Shown: in pieces, positions 17,964 through 27,160 of the stretch | How the letters are laid out: every line of letters begins with the position of its first letter | How positions within the stretch are numbered: position 1 is the first letter of the stretch | The notes under the pieces: generated by a model | What the model saw: only the letters and a program-made list of their open reading frames with translations | What the model was told of the DNA's origin: nothing | Databases searched by the model: none | Source of the DNA: Betaproteobacteria bacterium | GTDB lineage: Bacteria > Pseudomonadota > Gammaproteobacteria > Burkholderiales > Rhodocyclaceae | DNA: 35,432 nt | Direction: 5' to 3' | Assembly: GCA_947478755.1 (NCBI GenBank) | Contig: CANJXH010000009.1 | Location: forward strand, 1 to 35,432 | Position numbers and translations under genes: made by a program

Positions 17964-19397
17964 CTATAACTTCAAGGCCTTGCGCATCGCATTGGCGAGG
18001 CCCGCGCCGTAGGGCGGCGCAATGTACTTGGTGACGTCGAACCACGGCCGCACCGCATAGCCCTTGCCGTTGGACATGGTCTTGAAACCGTCGTAGGCCA
18101 GATAGCGGCCCATGCCGCTTTCGCCAACGCCACCGAAGGGCACATCCTGCATGAAGGGGTGGAGCATCACGTCATTGAAGCTGATGCCGCCGGCGTAGGT
18201 GTTCTTGAGGATGAAGTCGCGATCCGCCTCGCTGCCGCCAATGAAATACATGGCGAGCGGACGAGAGAGCTTGGCCAGCACCTTCGCCGCGCCCTGAAGC
18301 GTGTCGTAGCTCACCACGGGAATGATGGGGCCGAAGATTTCCTCGTGCATCAGCGCGGCATCGAGCGGCGGGTTGATCACCAGCACCGGCGGGAAGGGGT
18401 CACGCGTGGCGAGCTGGTCAATGGGCGTACCGTCGAGCACTTCGACCTGTGCCCCACGCTGCGCGGCATCGGCCACCAGATGCGCAAGCCGGCTGCGCTG
18501 CCGGTCGAGATGCACGTGGGTGAAGTCCGGTCCCTGCGCGTATTGCGGGTGCATGCGCTGCAAGGCCGCCTTCACCTCGCCGACAAAGGCATCGGTGTCG
18601 CTGGCCTGCACATAGGCAAAGTCGGGCGCCATGCACACCTGTCCGGCATTGGTGGTCTTGCCGTTGATGAACTTGGCAGCGGCGTACTTGAGGTCAGCCC
18701 CCTTGACGACGATGCAGGGCGACTTGCCGCCGAGTTCCAGCGTCACCGGCACCAGATTTTCGGCCGCCGCGCGCAGCACATGGCGCGCGGTACCGGCGCC
18801 GCCGGTGAACACGAGGTGGTCGAAAGGCACTGCGGTAAATGCCTGCGAGACCTCAATGCCGCCGGTGACGACATCGACTTCATCTTCGTTGAAGGCTTCG
18901 CGCACCATGGCGGCAATCAGATCGGCCGTCTGCGGCACCAGCTCGGATGGCTTCAAGAAGGCGCGGTTGCCGGCCGCGAGGATGCTGCCCAGCGGGCTGA
19001 AGGCCAGCGCGACAGGCGCATTCCACGGCGACACCTTGCCCACCACGCCCAGCGGCTGATGGAAAACGCCGGCACGGCCGCCGATCAGGCCCATGGGGAA
19101 CTCGGGCTTGCGCTTTTCCGGACGCATCCAGCGCTCGACATGCTTCAGCGAATACTTGAGCGTGCGCACCGGCGCCATCACGTCAACCAGCAGGTTGATC
19201 GGCTCGGGGCGACCGGCAAAGTCCGCATTGATGGTGTCGGAGATGCGCTTTTCGTTTTTGATCAGCACATCCACTGCGCGACGCAGGCGGTCGATGCGCA
19301 CCGCAGCCGTCGGATAGGGATCGTTCTCGTGCGCTGCACGCAGGCGCGCGAGGCGGGCAAGCAGATCGGCACGGACGTCGGGGGCGGGGGAATTCAT
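17964..19397 (-). CDS. aldehyde dehydrogenase (coniferyl-aldehyde dehydrogenase-like)
   Basis: TLELGGKSP (catalytic Glu), NAGQVCMAPDFAYV (catalytic Cys), EEIFGPIIPVV. Confidence 0.92.
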   Translation of the reverse strand: MNSPAPDVRADLLARLARLRAAHENDPYPTAAVRIDRLRRAVDVLIKNEKRISDTINADFAGRPEPINLLVDVMAPVRTLKYSLKHVERWMRPEKRKPEFPMGLIGGRAGVFHQPLGVVGKVSPWNAPVALAFSPLGSILAAGNRAFLKPSELVPQTADLIAAMVREAFNEDEVDVVTGGIEVSQAFTAVPFDHLVFTGGAGTARHVLRAAAENLVPVTLELGGKSPCIVVKGADLKYAAAKFINGKTTNAGQVCMAPDFAYVQASDTDAFVGEVKAALQRMHPQYAQGPDFTHVHLDRQRSRLAHLVADAAQRGAQVEVLDGTPIDQLATRDPFPPVLVINPPLDAALMHEEIFGPIIPVVSYDTLQGAAKVLAKLSRPLAMYFIGGSEADRDFILKNTYAGGISFNDVMLHPFMQDVPFGGVGESGMGRYLAYDGFKTMSNGKGYAVRPWFDVTKYIAPPYGAGLANAMRKALKL

Positions 19398-19590
19398 GTC
19401 AGCTCCTTTATTCTTGATTCGCTGTTTTGCCGCAACGGGACAGCAAGGCAATGCGCGGCCTGGTGAGTGGATGCACGGATTTTACCGGGTCAGCGCCGCC
19501 GCGCTGACCACGTGTTCGGCAGCCACAATATGTCGCGACCGGCGCTACCTCAGGAGCAGACAGGTAACGGGCAGCACCGGCATGAAACAG

Positions 19591-19923
19591 CTACTTCGTG
19601 GCGAGTATCCACTGCACCAGCATCATCGCTTCCACCTCGGCAAGCTCGACGCGGGCGCTGCTGGGCGGCATCTTGGTGGCCCCCCAGTGCACCGTGGCAC
19701 CGCTGCTGCCCTTCATCACCACCTCCTGCAACATGGTCTGGGCGTTGTTGAGCCCACGAAAGCGATTGGCGATGTTCTTGAACGATGGGCCGACCATGTC
19801 CTTGTCGACCGAGTGGCAACTGAGGCACTGCTTCTGTTTCGCCATGTCGAGCATGCCGTCGGCGTGGGCCGGCGCGATGAAGGCGATGGAGAGAAAGGAA
19901 ACTGTCGCGATGATTTTTTTCAT
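19591..19923 (-). CDS. periplasmic class I cytochrome c (c-551-like)
   Basis: Signal peptide MKKIIATVSFLSIAFIAPAHA; heme motif CLSCH; distal Met in TKMPPSSA. Confidence 0.92.
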   Translation of the reverse strand: MKKIIATVSFLSIAFIAPAHADGMLDMAKQKQCLSCHSVDKDMVGPSFKNIANRFRGLNNAQTMLQEVVMKGSSGATVHWGATKMPPSSARVELAEVEAMMLVQWILATK

Positions 19924-19991
19924 GGTGTGACTCCTCTTTGTCGATAGGCAAGACGCCAGACTTCACCCTACGACGACCGTCCAGCCGCACC

Positions 19992-20005
19992 TTGATGCAG
20001 GTCAA
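19992..20005. promoter_or_regulatory. FNR/ANR/DNR-type box TTGAT-GCAG-GTCAA
   Basis: One mismatch to TTGAT-N4-ATCAA, ~75 bp upstream of the cytochrome c start. Confidence 0.6.
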
Positions 20006-20073
20006 GCGTTTGGCAGCAAGCCGGTTCCGCAGGTAGGATGCGAATTCCCCCTCGCGACAAAGACGGACTGACC

Positions 20074-21420
20074 ATGAGCCAACAAAACACCACCATCATC
20101 GGCGCCACCCCCGAGACCGTGCGCAGCTATCTGCTGGTGCTGGCCGAAGCGCTGAAAGGCACGGTGATGCCCCGGCTCGACGGCCATGCCCACTCGATCG
20201 CCGACGAGTGCGCGATGATCGCCACACGGCTGGCGCAGCAGATCAGCGGTGACCCGGCGGCAAAGGCGCTGCTGGCGATGGTGGCGACCAATGGCGCGGA
20301 CGATACCAACGATACCAACGCCGGTCGGCTTCGCGACGTGAGCGCGGAACGGCGTGCCTTTGACCTGGTCGAGACCGAGGCCAAGGCGCTGTTCGGTGAA
20401 GGCCTGCACAACGAACCGGCGCGCGCATTCGATCGGCAACGATTCGAGAACTACCTGCAACAGCATCCGCTGGGCGGGCGCGACACCTGCATCGTCGAGA
20501 CCACCATGCTCTCGGGCGGACGCTCGAAAACGACGACGCTGATCACTCAGGAAGGCGCCCGCGATCTGCCGCGCCAGTTTGTGCTGCGCCAGGACGGCAC
20601 CGGTGCCCAGCAGGAATTCACCAAAGAGCTGGTGCGTCCGATAGCGCTGGAATACCAGATCATGGCCTTCGCCCACGCCAACGGCATCAAGGCCCCGCGC
20701 ACGCTGTTGCTGGAGGCCTCGACCGAGCCGATGGGCGGCGCCTTCATGGCGATCGAGCGTTGCGCCGGCAGTGCTGCGGGCGACATGTTCAAGCCGCTGA
20801 AGTCCGACCGTTACGCGCTGGAGCTGGCGGCACAACTGGGCCAATTGCACAGCCGACCGGTGGACAGCCTTGCCGCCACGGTACCGATGCGCAGCAGCAC
20901 CGAAGCGCAACTGAGCCGGGAACTCGCCGGCATGCGCGAGGTGCATCAGCAGATGGGCACACCGAGCCGTACCGTCGATATCGCGCTCGACTGGATGCAG
21001 GAGAACATCGCCAAGGTGCAAGGCCCGCTGAGCCTGGTGCATGGCGACATGGCCTACAACAACACCATGGCCGAGAACGGCCATCTGGTGGCCTTCCTCG
21101 ACTGGGAACTGTCTCACCTCGGCAACGCGGCGAAGGATCTCGGCTTCGTCCGGACCAGTATCGAGCAGGTGCTGCCGTGGCCGCAATTCATGGCCGCTTA
21201 CGAGGCCGCAGGTGGACCGGTCTTTTCACCACTCACCATCGACTTCTACACCCTGTGGGGCCAGATGTGGCTGTACTCGATCACCCAGCAGTCCCGCGTC
21301 GGCGTGGTCAAGCATGGCCTGAAGGACATCGAGCTGGTGCACTACTGCGCGCACTTCGGGCCGGTGATCATGCAACGCATGGCGCGCACGCTGGAGGCAG
21401 TGCTGGGCAAGCCCGCCTGA
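20074..21420 (+). CDS. phosphotransferase (APH) family protein
   Basis: LVHGDMAYNNTMAENGHLVAFLDWELSHLGNAAKDLGF matches the APH catalytic/Mg-binding pattern. Confidence 0.88.
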   Translation: MSQQNTTIIGATPETVRSYLLVLAEALKGTVMPRLDGHAHSIADECAMIATRLAQQISGDPAAKALLAMVATNGADDTNDTNAGRLRDVSAERRAFDLVETEAKALFGEGLHNEPARAFDRQRFENYLQQHPLGGRDTCIVETTMLSGGRSKTTTLITQEGARDLPRQFVLRQDGTGAQQEFTKELVRPIALEYQIMAFAHANGIKAPRTLLLEASTEPMGGAFMAIERCAGSAAGDMFKPLKSDRYALELAAQLGQLHSRPVDSLAATVPMRSSTEAQLSRELAGMREVHQQMGTPSRTVDIALDWMQENIAKVQGPLSLVHGDMAYNNTMAENGHLVAFLDWELSHLGNAAKDLGFVRTSIEQVLPWPQFMAAYEAAGGPVFSPLTIDFYTLWGQMWLYSITQQSRVGVVKHGLKDIELVHYCAHFGPVIMQRMARTLEAVLGKPA

Positions 21421-21502
21421 GCTGCGCAGATACGCCGAAAGCATCGAAAAAGGCAGGCTTTTGGCGCGTGGCCGGCGTTCCGGCGATGCAGTGCCTGTGC
21501 CT

Positions 21503-21522
21503 ATAATTGTGGCAACAATTAT
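21503..21522. promoter_or_regulatory. operator-like inverted repeat ATAATTGT-GGCA-ACAATTAT overlapping TATAAT
   Basis: Perfect 8-bp arms, 4-nt spacer; TATAAT at 21502-21507; upstream of the LTA-synthase-like gene. Confidence 0.5.
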
Positions 21523-21635
21523 TCGACGCACCCTACCCCGGAAATTCAGCACATGGCAGGACCAAGGCACAGGCGCGGCTTCATGCCGCATGACGCACTC
21601 GCCGGTTTTTTTCGGTCGCTGCACAAGGTAAGCAC

Positions 21636-23726
21636 ATGAGCATGTTCCGCAGTTCTCCTGGCAAACCTGCCATCAACCTGCTCACGCTGACACCCGCCTT
21701 CCTGTTGTCCAGCGCGCTGCTGCTGGCAGGTTTCCGGGCCGCCTTCCTGTGGCGTTACGCCGATGCCGCCAGCCTTGCCGGCATGGGGCAAGATATTGTC
21801 CATGCCTTTGTCCTCGGCCTGCGTTTTGACCTCAAGGTCGCCTGTGTCGCCACCCTGCTGTGGCTGATACCGCTGGCGCTGCTGCAAGGGCTGCTGTCGC
21901 GCCACCCCGCGCGTGCCGCCACCATTGCGCGCTGGCGTGATGCCGGTCTGCTGTTCTGGTTGTGCGTGCAGGCGCTGCTGTCGGTGGTGCAGCATTACTA
22001 CTTCGGCTTTTACCAGACGCCCTTCACGCCCATGGTCTTCGGCCTCGCCGACGACGACACCGTCAACGTGCTGCGCACCGTCTGGCAGGACTACCCGGTA
22101 CTGCGCGCCCTGCTCGGCGTCGCCCTGCTCGGTTGGCTGGGCAACTGGCTGACGCACCGGCTGGCCGCCCGCATCAGCAGGGTGTGGCCACCCTCGGGCT
22201 GGTCGCGCGGCTGGCGCCGAGGCCTGCTCAATACGCTGTTGGCGATCATCGTCGTGCTGCTCGCGCGCGGCTCGCTGGCGACTTTCCCGCTGAACAAGGA
22301 AGCGTCCTGGTTCTCGCTCAACCCGATGCTCAACAATGCCGCGCGCAATGCCCCGCAGACGCTGTATGACGCCTGGCGCTCGCGACAGGATGATTCGACC
22401 AAAATCGAGCGCGCCGACGAAGGGCTCAAAGCCCACGGCTTTGACAACGTCTTCGATGCCGCGACCGCCGCCGCCGGGCATCCCGTGCATAGCATCGAAG
22501 CAGTCGAAAACCTGTTCTGGCGCACGTCACCTGCCAGCAACAGCAACGCCCGTCCGCATGTCGTATTTGTTTTGATGGAGTCCTGGAGCGGCTACATGCT
22601 GAGCTTTGACGACCCCGACAAGACCGATCTGCTGGGCCGCCTGCGGCCGCTGACCAAAAGCGACTACTGGTTCCACAACTTCCTGCCCTCGCAGGGCGGC
22701 ACCCATGCCTCGATGGAAGCGCTGCTGTTCAATACGCCCATCACGCCGCTGACGCTGGGCGCCTATCGCAAGATACCCTTTGACACCAACATCACCTGGC
22801 CTTTCCGCCAGGCCGGATACGACACCGTGCTGGTGACCGGTGGCAGCGCACTGTGGCGCGACCTGCGTGATGCCATGCGCTACCAGGGTTTCGACAAGAT
22901 CTACGACAAGGCCGACATCAGCGCACGCTACCGCGAAGCACGATCAAACGACTGGGGTGTGCCGGACGAATATCTGTTCCGCTACGCCCACGACCTCCTG
23001 CAACAGGCTGATCGCGAGGGCCGTCACCTGTTGCTGATCGTGCAGACCACCACCAACCACCCACCCTTCCAGTTGCCGCCGGAACGTCGCGTGCCGCTCG
23101 ACACGACACAGCTTCGCGCCATCTCACGCCTGCCGCCCGAGACCGTGGACAATGTCGCGCAGACCTATCGATATTCAAGCGACCAGCTGGCTGGCTTCGT
23201 CGGCGAGATCAAGTCCGGCACACTGGCGGACCACACGCTGATCGGTGCCGCCGGCGACCACAACATGCGTTATTTCTTCGGCTTCAAGCGGCCGCGCGAT
23301 TCTTACATCGCAGACTTTGTCGCCAGCTACATGTACCTGCCGCCGGCCATGCGCCCGGCGCGCGGTCTCGACATGGACGCCTTTTATTCACACCAGGATT
23401 TCTTCCCCACCTTCATGGCGCTGGCACTGCCGCCGGGCATCCGCTATTTTGCCGGCGGCGAAAACATGCTCGCGCCGCAACGCACGCAGGACTCTGCCTA
23501 CTGCTGGTATTCAGGCTTGTATGCGCGCGAAGGCTATGTCAGCGGCAAAGCCAAAAATCCGGCCGCGTTTACCTGGCAAGCGGGGCGCCTGCTGGCACCG
23601 GCCGCAACCGCGACACCTGTGTTGATGGAAAAATTCCGCCGTGCCGATGCACGTCTGGCATTGCAGGACTGGTGGATTCGCCGCCGCGCACTGGGGCAGC
23701 AAGACGCGCAAGCGACGAAACACTGA
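21636..23726 (+). CDS. LTA synthase-like / sulfatase-fold membrane phosphoglycerol transferase
   Basis: N-terminal TM region; VFVLMESWSGYMLSFDD, LPSQGGTHASMEALLFNTP, AGDHNMRYFFGF typical of the LTA synthase/OpgB-like group. Confidence 0.9.
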   Translation: MSMFRSSPGKPAINLLTLTPAFLLSSALLLAGFRAAFLWRYADAASLAGMGQDIVHAFVLGLRFDLKVACVATLLWLIPLALLQGLLSRHPARAATIARWRDAGLLFWLCVQALLSVVQHYYFGFYQTPFTPMVFGLADDDTVNVLRTVWQDYPVLRALLGVALLGWLGNWLTHRLAARISRVWPPSGWSRGWRRGLLNTLLAIIVVLLARGSLATFPLNKEASWFSLNPMLNNAARNAPQTLYDAWRSRQDDSTKIERADEGLKAHGFDNVFDAATAAAGHPVHSIEAVENLFWRTSPASNSNARPHVVFVLMESWSGYMLSFDDPDKTDLLGRLRPLTKSDYWFHNFLPSQGGTHASMEALLFNTPITPLTLGAYRKIPFDTNITWPFRQAGYDTVLVTGGSALWRDLRDAMRYQGFDKIYDKADISARYREARSNDWGVPDEYLFRYAHDLLQQADREGRHLLLIVQTTTNHPPFQLPPERRVPLDTTQLRAISRLPPETVDNVAQTYRYSSDQLAGFVGEIKSGTLADHTLIGAAGDHNMRYFFGFKRPRDSYIADFVASYMYLPPAMRPARGLDMDAFYSHQDFFPTFMALALPPGIRYFAGGENMLAPQRTQDSAYCWYSGLYAREGYVSGKAKNPAAFTWQAGRLLAPAATATPVLMEKFRRADARLALQDWWIRRRALGQQDAQATKH

Positions 23727-23800
23727 AGTAAGCCTACTAAAGCAAGGCAAGCACCACAATGCATTGCCTGCATTGCGGTGCTTGATCAGTTCGCTGCCAA

Positions 23801-24463
23801 TCAGCTCGCGGCGACAGCGCCTTCCTTGGCGACATCCTGCCAGACGGCGTTGAAGCGGCCCTCGTTATTGTTCTCGATGAAGATGAAGGGCTTGAACCGC
23901 GCGATCAACTGCCTTGCGCCGCGCAAGACCTGGGACTCGAATCCTTCGGCATCGATTTTCAGCAGATCCAGCCGACCAATGTCCGCGATGGGCGGATGCT
24001 GGTCCAGCGCCAGCACCCTGACCTTTTCGGTATTGACGGCGCCGGCGTATTTCATCTCGGCATTGAATCCCGCAGTCAGCGAGAACGCGCCGTAGTTCCA
24101 GGGCTGGTCGTAATTGCCGGTCTGGATATCGACCATTGCCTCGGCATCGCCAACACCGCATTGGCTGGCAAAGACATTCAGCCGGCCGTTCAATGCGAGG
24201 TTCGCGCACAGCACCTGAAAGATGATGCGCTGCGGCTCGAAGCAGAACAGCTTGCCGTCCTTGCAGATCTGGCTGAGGGGCACGGCGTGCATGCCGATAT
24301 TCGAGCCGACCTCGATGGCCACGCCGTCGGCCGGCAGAAGCTGCTTGAAAAGCTCGACCTCGCCCTCGCACCACTCGCCATAGAGATTCACGTACTCGCT
24401 GATCAGGTCACCATGAATCAACAGGAACTGGCCCCAGCGGCATTGCTTCAGGTAGGTATTCAT
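23801..24463 (-). CDS. FkbM family methyltransferase
   Basis: VAIEVGSNIGMHAVPLSQICKDGKLFCFEPQRIIFQVLCANLALNG plus IGRLDLLKIDAEGFESQVLRGA. Confidence 0.9.
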   Translation of the reverse strand: MNTYLKQCRWGQFLLIHGDLISEYVNLYGEWCEGEVELFKQLLPADGVAIEVGSNIGMHAVPLSQICKDGKLFCFEPQRIIFQVLCANLALNGRLNVFASQCGVGDAEAMVDIQTGNYDQPWNYGAFSLTAGFNAEMKYAGAVNTEKVRVLALDQHPPIADIGRLDLLKIDAEGFESQVLRGARQLIARFKPFIFIENNNEGRFNAVWQDVAKEGAVAAS

Positions 24464-24575
24464 CGGTTGGCGTGACGGTGTCAGAAATCAAGGCAACCCG
24501 GATGGTACACGGTACACATTTCGTCCGGAAAATCGGACTCATGTCTTACTTCCAACCGGGTGGCGTAGTCACGCA

Positions 24576-24650
24576 GAAATAAAAATGGCCCGCATTGCTG
24601 TGGGCCGTATTTGCCATTTTTGGCGTGATCGTGGAATTCAACCCTCGCCC
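24576..24650 (-). pseudogene. degenerate copy of tRNA-Met 3' half plus its terminator
   Basis: Minus strand GGCGAGGGTTGAATTCC...ATCACGCCAAAAA...ACGGCCCACAGCAATGCGGGCCATTTTTATTTC aligns with the tRNA-Met T-arm, acceptor end and terminator at 25027-25099. Confidence 0.5.
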
Positions 24651-25026
24651 GGGCGAATCAGGAAAGCTCGCGCCAATTGCGTTACCAAGCGCTTGTGGTC
24701 AGATGTTCCCCGTCGACATGGCCGTCATCTGGATCGCCATCGGAAATGTAAATGTCGCTGTGGCAACGCCCATGAGATTTCCATACAGGGTGGAACGGCG
24801 ACGATTCACGCGTTGAAGATTCACTGCTTCAATGGTGTAGTGGCGGACGCAAACCGACAAGGTGGAGATCATCACCACAATGACCAACAGCGGGCGCGGC
24901 GCCACCAGATGCAACAGAATACTGATATCCATGATTGAACGGTATTCAATGAAGTTGTTGAAGTGGGAATATATCCCATTTTTTGAGCGCTGTTATCAAA
25001 TTCGATGAAAATCGAAATTCCGGCCG

Positions 25027-25060
25027 GAAACAAAAACGGCCCACATCGCTGTGGGCCGTT
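25027..25060 (-). terminator. Rho-independent terminator downstream of tRNA-Met
   Basis: Minus strand ACGGCCCACA-GCGA-TGTGGGCCGT followed by TTTTGTTTC; perfect 10-bp stem. Confidence 0.85.
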
Positions 25061-25067
25061 CGTGTTT

Positions 25068-25144
25068 TGGTGGTGATGGGGGGACTTGAACCCTCGACCT
25101 ACGGATTATGAATCCGTCGCTCTAACCAGCTGAGCTACATCACC
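25068..25144 (-). tRNA. tRNA-Met (CAT anticodon)
   Basis: Minus strand GGTGATGTAGCTCAGCTGGTTAGAGCGACGGATTCATAATCCGTAGGTCGAGGGTTCAAGTCCCCCCATCACCACCA; cloverleaf arms pair, loop TTCATAA, CCA encoded. Confidence 0.96.
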
Positions 25145-25223
25145 GCAACCTTCAAAAGGGGGCGAATTATCGTTGCCGGGGGTTTGCCTTGTCAAGGAAT
25201 ACCCGGTAGGTGACAATCGACCC

Positions 25224-26381
25224 ATGAAAGCAGATGTATTGATCATTGGCGGCGGTTTGGCGGGTCTGGCGCTGGCTGTTGCCTTGCGCAGCTCGCAACG
25301 CTCGGTGGTGCTGGTCGAGGGGCGGGCACCGACACGGCCGGCGGAGTGGGATGCGCGCATTTATGCGGTGAGCCCGGCCAACCAGGTGTTTCTGGAGTCG
25401 ATCGGGGCCTGGCAGCATATGGATGCGCCGCGCCTGACGGCGGTGGAGGCAATGGAGATCCACGGTGACGCGCAGGGGCGGGTCGATTTCTCGGCCTACG
25501 ATTCGGGCCTGAATGCGCTGGCGTGGATTGTGGAATCGTCGGCGATGCAATGCGAACTGTGGGAATCGGCCAAGCGCCAGGGCAACCTGACCCTGCTCTG
25601 CCCGGCCCAGCCGCAGACACTGGAACGTACTGAGACCAGATCGGTGCTGACCCTGGCCGACAGCAACACGATCGAGGCCGAATTGGTGGTGGCAGCAGAT
25701 GGGGCCGAATCCTGGACCCGCTCCGCGTCCGGCATCCATGTCAATTTCCACGCCTACGACCAGCTTGGCGTGGTGGCAAATTTCAGTTGCGAAAAGCCGC
25801 ATCGCGGCACCGCCTTCCAGTGGTTTCGCGAGGACGGCGTGCTGGCCTGGCTGCCGTTGCCGGGCAACAAGGTGTCGATGGTGTGGTCGACCCATGAAAC
25901 CAATGCCATCGAATTGCAGGCACTGAACGCCGAGGCGTTGTGCGCAAAGGTGGCGCAGGCAGGCAACCATCGCCTGGGCGGGTTTTCGCTGCTGACGCCG
26001 GCGATCGGCTTCCCCTTGCGGCTGATGCGGGCCCCTTCGTGCATCGCGCCACGGCTGGCGCTGATCGGTGACGCCGCGCACACGATCCACCCGCTGTCGG
26101 GCCACGGCATCAACCTCGGATTCCAGGATGCAAAGGCGCTGGCGGAACTGTTGCGCGACAAGCCGGACCATCTTGACTGTGGCGACTACAGTTTGTTGCG
26201 GCGCTATGAACGCAGCCGCAAACAGGATGTCATAGCCTTGCAGACCGCCACCCACGGCCTGCATCGCCTGTTCTCGCCCGGTTGGCGCCCACTCTCAAAA
26301 ATTCGCAATGCCGGCTTGAATTTCACAAATTCTTTACCTGTTGTAAAAGACGCGCTGGTGCGTTACGCCATTGCTTCCTGA
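25224..26381 (+). CDS. UbiH/UbiF/COQ6-family FAD-dependent hydroxylase
   Basis: VLIIGGGLAGLALAVALRSSQRSVVLVEG; LALIGDAAHTIHPLSGHGINLGFQDAKALAELL. Confidence 0.93.
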   Translation: MKADVLIIGGGLAGLALAVALRSSQRSVVLVEGRAPTRPAEWDARIYAVSPANQVFLESIGAWQHMDAPRLTAVEAMEIHGDAQGRVDFSAYDSGLNALAWIVESSAMQCELWESAKRQGNLTLLCPAQPQTLERTETRSVLTLADSNTIEAELVVAADGAESWTRSASGIHVNFHAYDQLGVVANFSCEKPHRGTAFQWFREDGVLAWLPLPGNKVSMVWSTHETNAIELQALNAEALCAKVAQAGNHRLGGFSLLTPAIGFPLRLMRAPSCIAPRLALIGDAAHTIHPLSGHGINLGFQDAKALAELLRDKPDHLDCGDYSLLRRYERSRKQDVIALQTATHGLHRLFSPGWRPLSKIRNAGLNFTNSLPVVKDALVRYAIAS

Positions 26382-26427
26382 ACATTCCACCCCCCTGATC
26401 CCCAACTACAGAAATCCCGGAGACCCA

Positions 26428-27156
26428 ATGAAACGCCTGCTGCCCCGCCTTGCCCTTGCCCTGCTCGCCCTGACTGCCCTGCCCGCTTTTGCCCAGGCCA
26501 ATGAGGCAATCCGCAAACTGTTCGAAGACAAGCTGCACGGCCACATCGAGCAGATCACCAAGTCGCCGATTGCCGGACTGTATGAAGTGGTGGCCGATGG
26601 ACAAATTGCCTACGTCGACGAAAAGGCCACCTACTTCATCGCCGGTGGCAACCTGGTCGACACCAAGAGCATGAAGAACCTCACCGCCGAGAAAAAGACT
26701 GCGCTATCGGACAAGAAGCTCGGCCAACTGCCCTATGAGCAGGCCATCAAGCAGGTGCGTGGCAACGGCAAGCGCGTACTGGTGACGTTTGAAGACCCGA
26801 ATTGCGGTTACTGCAAAAAACTGGCGAAAGAACTGAAGTCGGTCGACAACATCACCATCTACACCTTCATGATTGCGATCCTCTCCGACGACTCGGCCGA
26901 CAAATCGAAGGCCATCTGGTGCGCCGGCGATCGTGCCCGGAGCTGGAACGAGTGGATGATCAATGGATCGATCCCGGTCGCCGCAGCCGGTGCCAAGTGC
27001 GACGCCGATGCCATGCTGGACAAGAACCTGAAACTCAGCACCAGCCTTGCCATCCGCGGTACGCCTTACCTGTACTTCCCGGCGAGCAAGCAGCAGGTCG
27101 GTGGCTATATATCGGCGGCTGAAATCGAAAAGGCATTGATCAAGGACGGCGGTTGA
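26428..27156 (+). CDS. dsbC: thiol:disulfide interchange protein DsbC
   Basis: Signal peptide; DsbC/G-type architecture with FEDPNCGYCKKL active site (CGYC) and AIRGTPYLYFPASKQQVGGYI. Confidence 0.93.
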   Translation: MKRLLPRLALALLALTALPAFAQANEAIRKLFEDKLHGHIEQITKSPIAGLYEVVADGQIAYVDEKATYFIAGGNLVDTKSMKNLTAEKKTALSDKKLGQLPYEQAIKQVRGNGKRVLVTFEDPNCGYCKKLAKELKSVDNITIYTFMIAILSDDSADKSKAIWCAGDRARSWNEWMINGSIPVAAAGAKCDADAMLDKNLKLSTSLAIRGTPYLYFPASKQQVGGYISAAEIEKALIKDGG

Positions 27157-27160
27157 TCCA

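Noticed and set aside
18159-19466. 435-aa plus-strand ORF antisense to aldehyde dehydrogenase
   Set aside because: Shadow ORF with low-information composition.
20002-21186. 394-aa minus-strand ORF antisense to the phosphotransferase
   Set aside because: Shadow ORF; the APH catalytic motif is on the plus strand.
24595-24932. Small overlapping ORFs (73 aa +, 77 aa -, 117 aa +) between fkbM and tRNA-Met
   Set aside because: No clear RBS or motif; they overlap each other and the degenerate tRNA/terminator copy.
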